Assembly: GCA_031127185.1 (NCBI GenBank)
Contig: JARIET010000195.1
Span: 1-5,511 of the forward strand
Direction of reading: 5' to 3'
Origin: Gemmatimonadota bacterium
GTDB taxonomy: Bacteria > Gemmatimonadota > Gemmatimonadetes > Gemmatimonadales > Gemmatimonadaceae
DNA: 5,511 nt
The stretch's first letter is position 1; each line of letters opens with the position of its first letter. Position numbers and translations under genes: made by a program. This document shows positions 1 to 4,767 of the stretch, one piece after another. The notes below the pieces were generated by a model that had not been told where the DNA came from, searched no databases, and was given only the letters and a program-made list of their open reading frames with translations.

Positions 1-1231
1 GCACAGGAATCAGGCCGCCATTGTGCGACACACAATTCTCCTGCGCCGTCTGGGCCGTATTGATCTTGAAGTAGGCGTGCTGCTTGAACTTCTTCTGTTC
101 GTCAATGGACAAGATCGTGTTGCCGCCCATCTCCATCATCGAATTGGCCTGGCACATCGGCGACGTGCCGCCGCCCCACTCGTCCGTGAAGACCACCTTC
201 TTGCCATCATTGCTGAACACGGCGGTGTGCCAGAGCGAGAAGTTCGTGTCGGCCTGCGCTGCGAGACGCTTCGGCTTCTCGGGGTTGGAGATGTCCACAA
301 GAATGCCATAGCTGCCGCAGGCACCAGCCAGAAGCTTGGCCTTTGGATACGCCGTGACATCGTGACAGTTACGCGGTCCGGTTGGGGCCGGTGGAGCCTG
401 CGGCGCGCCGGCTGCGCCTGCTGCGCCACCGCGACCACCACGCCCACCGCCGGCCGCCATGCGCGCCGCGGATCGCGGCGCGGCATCGAGTCCGGTGAAA
501 ATCCGCGCTCCCGTCACCACTTCGGCCTGCTCGGGCTTCCGCAGGTCCACCTTGATCACATCAAGCCGGAAGAGCGAGTTCGTCTCATCGGCCGGATCGT
601 CGCCCGCCTTGCAACCGGGAACTTCGGTCTCCGGTCGCGCGCCACCGCTCCCCGAGACGTAGATGTAGAGAATGTTCTTGTCCTTCGCATGCGGAACAAG
701 CGTATGCGTGTGCGAACCCTTGCAGGTCTCCACGTTCTTCACGAGCTTCGGCGCCCGCGGATTCGACACGTCGAAAATGCGCACGCCGGCCATATGATCC
801 TTGGGGTCGGTTACGCCGCCCTTGCCGCAGTCCTTGCGATTCGCACCACCCTCGGCAGACACAAAGAGCAGGCTGCCGTAGATCGACGGATCGCCCTGCG
901 ACGTGATGCACTGCACCGTGGACATCATCTCGGGCTTGGCCGGGTTGCTGACATCCCAGATCACGAAGCCGGCGACGTTGCCCTGATAGACATACTTGCC
1001 ACCGAAGGCGAGATCGGAGTTCACAAAGGTCAGGCCGCGGGCAGAGTCGAACGCCGGTGGCTTGCCGGTGAACGAAACCAGCTTCATGCCCTTTGACGCC
1101 TCGCCGGCGTCGAGCCGACCCGACTTCAGGTTGCTGCGGGGATCGTCCTTGCTGGGGTAGGTCTGCGCGACAAGCACCGCCGGAATCGCGAGGGCGGCGA
1201 CGAGGGCGAGCAGTTTCCGAATCTTTCGCAT
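1..1231 (-). CDS. Secreted LVIVD-repeat beta-propeller protein (3' end beyond window)
   Basis: The ATG at 1231 opens a frame that stays open to the window edge, giving 410 residues without a stop, so the C-terminus is missing. Residues 1-23 form a signal peptide: basic MRKIRK, a hydrophobic stretch, then VLVAQ. The mature protein carries LVIVD-type blade motifs: FVIWDVSNPAKP (89-100), VRIFDVSNPRAP (150-161) and ILVDISNPEKP (310-320), plus a weaker VIKVDLRKPEQ (225-235). This pattern is typical of LVIVD-repeat propellers, which are usually extracytoplasmic and of unknown activity. A Gly/Ala/Arg then Pro-rich insert at about 258-284 separates blades. Cys and His recur (GSHTHT at 172-177, NCHD at 288-291, NCVSHNGG at 399-406), so disulfides or metal binding are possible but unproven. 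GGAG lies 9 bases before the start, supporting it. The gene follows the DUF305 gene by 29 bases, probably in one operon. The family call is firm; the function is unknown. Confidence 0.9.
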   Translation of the reverse strand, partial: MRKIRKLLALVAALAIPAVLVAQTYPSKDDPRSNLKSGRLDAGEASKGMKLVSFTGKPPAFDSARGLTFVNSDLAFGGKYVYQGNVAGFVIWDVSNPAKPEMMSTVQCITSQGDPSIYGSLLFVSAEGGANRKDCGKGGVTDPKDHMAGVRIFDVSNPRAPKLVKNVETCKGSHTHTLVPHAKDKNILYIYVSGSGGARPETEVPGCKAGDDPADETNSLFRLDVIKVDLRKPEQAEVVTGARIFTGLDAAPRSAARMAAGGGRGGRGGAAGAAGAPQAPPAPTGPRNCHDVTAYPKAKLLAGACGSYGILVDISNPEKPKRLAAQADTNFSLWHTAVFSNDGKKVVFTDEWGGGTSPMCQANSMMEMGGNTILSIDEQKKFKQHAYFKINTAQTAQENCVSHNGGLIPV

Positions 1232-1240
1232 CAGGTAAGG

Positions 1241-1244
1241 CTCC
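1241..1244 (-). promoter_or_regulatory. Shine-Dalgarno site of the LVIVD-repeat gene
   Basis: On the minus strand the sequence reads CTGGAG followed by nine bases and then the ATG at 1231. It is the clearest ribosome binding site in the window and fixes the start of the propeller gene. The other starts visible here have no comparable motif. Its position in the short gap after the DUF305 stop fits a downstream operon gene that is translated independently. Confidence 0.6.
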
Positions 1245-1260
1245 AGAGGGAAATGTGGGG

Positions 1261-1854
1261 CTACTTCTTCGGCGGCAGCGCCGCAAGCATCTGACGCATC
1301 ACGCCGATCTCGGCGGTCTGCGCGGTGACGACATCGTTGGCAAAGATTCCAACGTCAACTTCCTGCCCGGCGCGCGGAGCGGCGAAGAGGTCCTTCACCA
1401 TCTTGAGCGCGCCTTCGTGGTGCATGATCATGTAGTTCAGGAACACACGGTCGAACTCGACGCCCTTCGCGGCCTCGAGTTCCTTCATCTGCTGGTCGTC
1501 GAGCATCCCGTCCATCTTCATGGTGCGCCACGACGAGGTGTCCGGGGCCTCCTGCTTGTAGTACCGCAGCCAGCCCTGCATCTGCAGAATCTCGGGCATC
1601 TGCGACTGGTCGATCTTGTTGGCGAGTTTCAGCAGGCGCGCATTGGCGCCGTTCGCTTCGGCCATCCGCGACATCACGATGGCCTGCGCGTGATGGGCGA
1701 TCATCCCCTGCATGAACTCCACGTCGGCGGCCACGTACGGGGCGCCCGGCGGGACGACGATGTGCGCCCCGTGGTTCATACCGGCCATGGGGGCCTGCGC
1801 ACTCACGGCCAGCGGAGCCGTAAGCAGAAGGGTTGCTACAAGGATGCGTTTCAT
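1261..1854 (-). CDS. Secreted DUF305 (ferritin-like, metal-associated) protein
   Basis: This is a complete 197-residue protein. Residues 1-20 are a signal peptide (MKRILVATLL, then AVSAQ), so it should be exported. The mature N-terminus has a Met/His cluster, MAGMNHGAH (23-31), typical of copper-binding proteins. DUF305 follows as two matching halves. FMQGMIAHHAQAIVM (47-61) with a later QSQMPEILQM pairs with FLNYMIMHHEGALKMV (138-153) with a later TAQTAEIGVM. Each half has a His-His pair (54-55 and 145-146). There are 18 Met in 197 residues. Known DUF305 proteins such as cyanobacterial CopM bind copper in the periplasm; copper as the ligand here is inferred from the family. The start at 1854 is chosen because it begins the signal peptide; the frame is open much further upstream, but that part does not look like protein. 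No Shine-Dalgarno motif precedes the start. It is probably the first gene of an operon with the LVIVD-repeat gene. Confidence 0.95.
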   Translation of the reverse strand: MKRILVATLLLTAPLAVSAQAPMAGMNHGAHIVVPPGAPYVAADVEFMQGMIAHHAQAIVMSRMAEANGANARLLKLANKIDQSQMPEILQMQGWLRYYKQEAPDTSSWRTMKMDGMLDDQQMKELEAAKGVEFDRVFLNYMIMHHEGALKMVKDLFAAPRAGQEVDVGIFANDVVTAQTAEIGVMRQMLAALPPKK

Positions 1855-1873
1855 GAGGGCTGTGGTTTTGGAG

Positions 1874-1903
1874 GCCGTACTCAAATAGATACGCGCTGTA
1901 CTC
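1874..1903 (-). promoter_or_regulatory. Candidate promoter/operator of the DUF305 operon: paired GTACTC repeats
   Basis: On the plus strand GC(C/T)GTACTC occurs at 1874-1882 and again at 1895-1903. The copies match at 8 of 9 bases and are exactly 21 bases apart, about two helical turns. They bracket the most AT-rich block of this intergenic region, TATCTATTT on the minus strand (1883-1891). That block could be a -10 element, with a start of transcription some 20 bases before the DUF305 ATG. TCTATTTG within it is one base from the TAnnTTTG motif of Bacteroidota promoters. No good -35 hexamer is seen. A regulator binding both repeats would cover the -10 region. This is inferred from position and symmetry only. 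Confidence 0.35.
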
Positions 1904-1929
1904 GGCCGCCGCTGTGCGCGCGGGCGGCC
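1904..1929 (-). terminator. GC-rich hairpin after the membrane-protein gene
   Basis: GGCCGCC (1904-1910) pairs perfectly with GGCGGCC (1923-1929), a 7-bp all-GC stem with a 12-base loop. It lies 21 bases after the stop of the upstream gene and directly abuts the GTACTC repeat near the DUF305 promoter. There is no T-run after it in the minus-strand direction, so it is not a classical intrinsic terminator. In DNA this GC-rich such a stem can also arise by chance. It may end or slow transcription of the membrane-protein gene. Confidence 0.3.
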
Positions 1930-1949
1930 CGGGTTGACAGGGACCGAAG

Positions 1950-2507
1950 TCAGCGGCTGGGCGGCGAATTGCGCGGATCCGGGAGCGTGCACCCCGCGGA
2001 TCGTTCTCGTTGTGCGATCGCCTCGCGCACGCGGTCGATCTGCTCCTGCGTGGGAGCGCTGATCGTGATGTTTCCCGGACCAGTCTGAATGGTGGACGTC
2101 CGGTCGTCGAGCATACTCCGCGCAAGCGCCGCCGCCGCGTCTGGGGTCGTGCAATTGAGGGGGATTCGAGTCGAATAGGGGTCGGCGACCTGCACGCTGT
2201 TCGGCACGACACGCATGAAGAAGAACAGCGCCCCGACCGCCAGGAAGGCAATGAGCGTCGCGATGAGGCCGCGGCGGCGCGTGCCGTACTCGGGTACGCG
2301 GGCAGTGACCCTATCCCGGGCACCCTCGCGGTACTCAGCGAGCGCCGCATCAAACGCCGACGCGGAGATCCCGGCCTCGGCGGCGGCACTTCGCAGCTCA
2401 GCGACGTGCGCCGAGTTGGCGTCGAGCTCGCTTGCGCGGGCGAGAATTCGTTCTGCGACCGTGGACGGGACGCGCTCGAGATCAGGCACGGGAGGCTTTC
2501 CGGTCAT
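1950..2507 (-). CDS. Single-pass membrane protein of unknown function
   Basis: This 185-residue protein has three visible parts. An N-terminal helical cytoplasmic module (about 10-60) contains VAERILARASELDA and AAAEAGISASAFDAALAEY; I recall similar segments in uncharacterised Gemmatimonadota proteins, but cannot check this. After RRR at 77-79 there is one transmembrane segment (80-100, LIATLIAFLAVGALFFF), and the positive residues imply the N-terminus is inside. The C-terminal part (about 103-175) looks like a small beta-alpha-beta-beta-alpha domain: RIPLNC, TPDAAAALARSML, STIQTGPGNITISA, then QEQIDRVREAIAQRE. It has two cysteines, 119 and 173, which could form a disulfide outside the cytoplasm. 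I do not recognise a family. The ATG at 2507 has no clear Shine-Dalgarno motif, but coding character starts there. Neighbours are 113 bases upstream and 95 downstream, so it may be a separate transcript. Confidence 0.8.
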   Translation of the reverse strand: MTGKPPVPDLERVPSTVAERILARASELDANSAHVAELRSAAAEAGISASAFDAALAEYREGARDRVTARVPEYGTRRRGLIATLIAFLAVGALFFFMRVVPNSVQVADPYSTRIPLNCTTPDAAAALARSMLDDRTSTIQTGPGNITISAPTQEQIDRVREAIAQRERSAGCTLPDPRNSPPSR

Positions 2508-2620
2508 GCTTCATGCCCGCAATACGAAACCAGCCGGGCAAGGGTTGCATACCCTTTCCTTGACTGCTTGGGAGAGCGCGAAACTCTCTGTCCAACAGCT
2601 TCGGAGCGACCGCCGTAGGC
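2508..2620. other. Intergenic spacer with two small hairpins, after proline dehydrogenase
   Basis: This 113-base gap holds two short inverted repeats. GAGAG (2572-2576) pairs with CTCTC (2584-2588) around a 7-base loop. AAGGGT (2540-2545) pairs with ACCCTT (2551-2556) around a 5-base loop. Neither is followed by a T-run in the minus direction, so termination after proline dehydrogenase is possible but weakly supported. The second hairpin sits 33 bases before the ATG of the membrane-protein gene and could lie in its leader. I see no convincing promoter and no small coding region. Confidence 0.3.
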
Positions 2621-3547
2621 TCACCCCAGCATCGACCGAATCACAAACCCAACATTTGCTGGCCGCTCGGCCAGCCGCCGCATGTACCACTTGAACCACG
2701 AACTGCCGTACGAGACCAGTGTCTTCACCACCTGGCCGTCGGCACGGAACCGCATCTGCTCGGCATCCTTGATCCCGTAGAGCATGTGTACTTCGTACTT
2801 GCCCGGACCGACTCCAAGCTCCTTGGCCCGGGCGATGATGCGACCCACCAGCGCGACGTCGTGCGTGCCGAAGATCGGGAGGCAGTTCCCCGCCTTCGCC
2901 GCCTGAAGCATCGTGTCCGAAAGCTCGTAGTACGCGCGGTCCGTATCCGCCTTGCGGGGGAATGCCACGTGCGGAGGCTCAGCATATGCGCCCTTCACCA
3001 GCCGAATCACCGGATTCACCGTCATCAAGTCTGCAATGTCCTTGGCGGTGCGAAAGAGATACGCCTGGATGGCGAGACCTGTGTCGGGATACCTGGCCTT
3101 CACCTTTTTGTACAGATCGATCGTGCGATCGACGTAGGCCGAGTCTTCCATGTCGATCCAGAGAAAACTGCCGCAGGCCTGCGCTTTTGCAGCGAGTTCG
3201 AACGTGTACTCCTCACACATTTTCGCGTCGATATCGAGACCGAGCTGCGTGGGTTTCACGCTGACGTGGCCGGGGAGATTCGTCGCGCGGATCTGGTCAA
3301 AGAGCCAGATGTAGTGGTCGCGAACGGCCTTGGCTTCGGCGGCATTGGTGATGGCCTCGCCGAGCTTGGTGAAGATCGTGCCGCGTCCGCCCTTGGCAAG
3401 CTCGGCACAGGCGTTCAGCGCATCTTCGGGAGCCTCGCCGGGCATGAACTTCCGCGTGGCGCGGCGGACAAAACCCCACTTGGTGACGTGGTCGTTGAGA
3501 TAGCTGCTTTTCGCGAGAGCGAGGAAGAAACCGCGACCGAAGGGCAT
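2621..3547 (-). CDS. Proline dehydrogenase (monofunctional PRODH)
   Basis: This 308-residue flavoenzyme should oxidise L-proline to delta-1-pyrroline-5-carboxylate with FAD and pass electrons to membrane quinone, the first step of proline catabolism. Family motifs are present in order: HVSVKPTQLGLD (94-105, substrate Lys98), IDMED (131-135, Asp132), RLVKGAYAEP (182-191), THD (228-230), YEVHMLYGIK (251-260) and YMRRLAERPANVGF (288-301, with Tyr288, Arg290, Arg291 and Glu294 at proline-binding positions). The length matches stand-alone bacterial PRODH, such as the Thermus enzyme, not the long bifunctional PutA, and there is no DNA-binding or P5C dehydrogenase domain. His254 stands where I usually recall Gln, and YG follows Ser279 rather than the usual Pro. 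P5C dehydrogenase is not in the window. The ATG at 3547 gives the expected N-terminus before RKFMPGEAPEDAL but has no clear Shine-Dalgarno motif. The upstream gap carries a heptamer repeat. Confidence 0.96.
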   Translation of the reverse strand: MPFGRGFFLALAKSSYLNDHVTKWGFVRRATRKFMPGEAPEDALNACAELAKGGRGTIFTKLGEAITNAAEAKAVRDHYIWLFDQIRATNLPGHVSVKPTQLGLDIDAKMCEEYTFELAAKAQACGSFLWIDMEDSAYVDRTIDLYKKVKARYPDTGLAIQAYLFRTAKDIADLMTVNPVIRLVKGAYAEPPHVAFPRKADTDRAYYELSDTMLQAAKAGNCLPIFGTHDVALVGRIIARAKELGVGPGKYEVHMLYGIKDAEQMRFRADGQVVKTLVSYGSSWFKWYMRRLAERPANVGFVIRSMLG

Positions 3548-3557
3548 GGCAAAGACA

Positions 3558-3611
3558 GTTGAGAGTTCAGAGTGCGGGGTGCAGCGTTGGGTTGCGGGTT
3601 GAGAGTTTCCC
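3558..3611. repeat. Degenerate 7-base tandem repeat (GTTGAGA-type) between genes
   Basis: Read on the plus strand, most of the 77-base gap splits into units starting with GT: GTTGAGA (3558), GTTCAGA (3565), GTGCGGG (3572), GTGCAGC (3579), a 5-base GTTGG (3586), GTTGCGG (3591), GTTGAGA (3598) and a decayed GTTTCCC (3605). GTTGAGAGTT occurs identically at 3558-3567 and 3598-3607, 40 bases apart. The tract is strongly G+T rich on the plus strand, with few C, unlike the flanking genes. It resembles the short heptameric intergenic repeats described in some bacteria. It sits directly upstream of proline dehydrogenase. Its role is unknown. Confidence 0.65.
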
Positions 3612-3624
3612 CGGCCCCGACTCG

Positions 3625-4767
3625 CTACCGCACCTGCAAGAACGGTCGTGCCGCTCTCGGATGGAATTTGGCGAAATCCTCACCGAGAAGCGATGCAATT
3701 GTGGACGCGATTTGCGCCTGAGTGACATTGGCGTTGCGCATTTCCCCCCGTGCGGTTACTCCCGCACCGAATGCCGCGAGCCAGATGCGCTCGGCGCCCA
3801 CCACATCCTCACCGTGATCGGTCCACGCGTCGAGTTCACCGCGACCGTGGTCGGTGGTGATGATGAACGTGGTGCGGCCTCGGTACTCCGGCATCGCCTG
3901 CATGCTGTGCCACAGCTCCGCGATGAAGGCATCCACACTCTGCGCCGACCGCAGCATGAGGTCGTAGCGCCGCAGGTGCGCCCACTCATCGGTCTCACCG
4001 TACCCGACAAATAGCACGCGAGGCTTCTTTGCCTTGACGTGATTGAGCAGCGCCGCCTGCATCGGCGCATCAAGCGTATTGTTGTCCCAAATGCGGGTAG
4101 TGGTACGATACGATCGGTCGAGCGAGGGGTCCGGGGTCCCGATCGACGCCATCGACGGTGGTTCCCAGCCTGCAAACACCAGATGGCCGGCGCGTTTGGC
4201 GTTGAAGATCTCGTTGAACACACCCCAGGTCGCGAAGGCCGAGACCTTTGCGGCGAATGCCGGCTTCGCGGCAAGCCATTCGAATACCGTGGTGTTCGGA
4301 TTGGGACCGAAATCATTCTTGTTGATGCGCGGGTCCGCGGCGCCGGCAAGCATCTCGTTGTAACCGGGGTACGAGAACTTCTTGCCGTTCGTGATCATTG
4401 CATTGCTGCCTAGCCCCGGGTTGCCCCAGACAATTCCCTTGGCCGCGATGGAGTCCCAGAAGAAGGGCATGATGATGCGACGACGCTCGGTGGCAGTCGG
4501 ACGCCAGAACTCGCGCTTGTACTTCGCGGTGTCGCCGATGCCGCCCATGCGGCGCGAGAGCAACATCGAGTCAGCGCCGGTGAAGAGCTCCTGCCATCTC
4601 AATCCATCGGTGACGATCAATACCACATTCTCTGCGGGCGCCTGAGCTCTTACTGCGGGGGCCGCGGATAACAGGGATACAACTGCGATGAACGCGGATA
4701 CGACGAACGGCAACTGCAACTTCTTTGTAACTGCGGCGCCCGGCTGATGCATTCGCGCGGCGATCAC
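3625..4767 (-). CDS. Secreted alkaline-phosphatase-superfamily hydrolase
   Basis: A signal peptide (KKLQLPFVVSAFIAVVSLLSAAPAVRAQA, to about residue 43) precedes an alkaline-phosphatase-fold domain. Ligands expected for a two-metal site are all present: Asp54 in VTDG, Asp260 and His264 in ETDEWAH, Asp306-His307 in TTDHG, and His318 in TDHGE. FSYPGYNEMLAG (131-142) aligns with the TFPNHY-type nucleophile motif of nucleotide pyrophosphatase/phosphodiesterases, making Ser132 the probable nucleophile. The enzyme should hydrolyse a phosphate or sulfate ester or diester outside the cytoplasm; the substrate cannot be read from the sequence. The CxPxR motif of formylglycine sulfatases is not evident. 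The 380-residue start is the GTG at 4767, overlapping the upstream stop as GTGA. ATG at 4752 (375 residues, 11-base gap) is equally possible, and both leave the signal peptide intact. Coupling to the Gfo/Idh gene suggests a shared pathway. Confidence 0.9.
   Translation of the reverse strand: MIAARMHQPGAAVTKKLQLPFVVSAFIAVVSLLSAAPAVRAQAPAENVVLIVTDGLRWQELFTGADSMLLSRRMGGIGDTAKYKREFWRPTATERRRIIMPFFWDSIAAKGIVWGNPGLGSNAMITNGKKFSYPGYNEMLAGAADPRINKNDFGPNPNTTVFEWLAAKPAFAAKVSAFATWGVFNEIFNAKRAGHLVFAGWEPPSMASIGTPDPSLDRSYRTTTRIWDNNTLDAPMQAALLNHVKAKKPRVLFVGYGETDEWAHLRRYDLMLRSAQSVDAFIAELWHSMQAMPEYRGRTTFIITTDHGRGELDAWTDHGEDVVGAERIWLAAFGAGVTARGEMRNANVTQAQIASTIASLLGEDFAKFHPRAARPFLQVR

Noticed and set aside
23..1096. 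Long plus-strand open frame of 357 codons
   Set aside because: It is antisense to the LVIVD-repeat gene. Its Arg/His/Leu-rich translation shows no domain and is typical of opposite-strand frames in high-GC DNA.
1093..2088. Plus-strand open frame of 331 codons spanning the DUF305 gene and the following spacer
   Set aside because: It covers the strongly supported DUF305 gene on the other strand and gives a translation without recognisable motifs.
1855..2154. Upstream ATG at 2154 as the start of the DUF305 protein
   Set aside because: It would add 100 non-protein-like residues before a textbook signal peptide and would overlap the membrane-protein gene.
1355..2389. Minus-strand open frame of 344 codons overlapping two genes
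   Set aside because: It is a frame-shifted reading of the DUF305 and membrane-protein genes, rich in Arg, Pro and Ser with no signal peptide or motif.
2540..2556. AAGGGT/ACCCTT hairpin as a strong rho-independent terminator
   Set aside because: The stem is only 6 bp and no T-run follows in the minus direction; a few T follow on the plus strand, but no plus-strand gene needs termination there.
2786..3562. Plus-strand open frame of 258 codons opposite proline dehydrogenase
   Set aside because: It is a mirror frame of an unambiguous PRODH gene. The composition is low-quality and no family signature is seen.
3558..3611. Heptamer repeat as a CRISPR array
   Set aside because: Units are 7 bases, degenerate and directly adjacent; there are no spacers and no cas genes.
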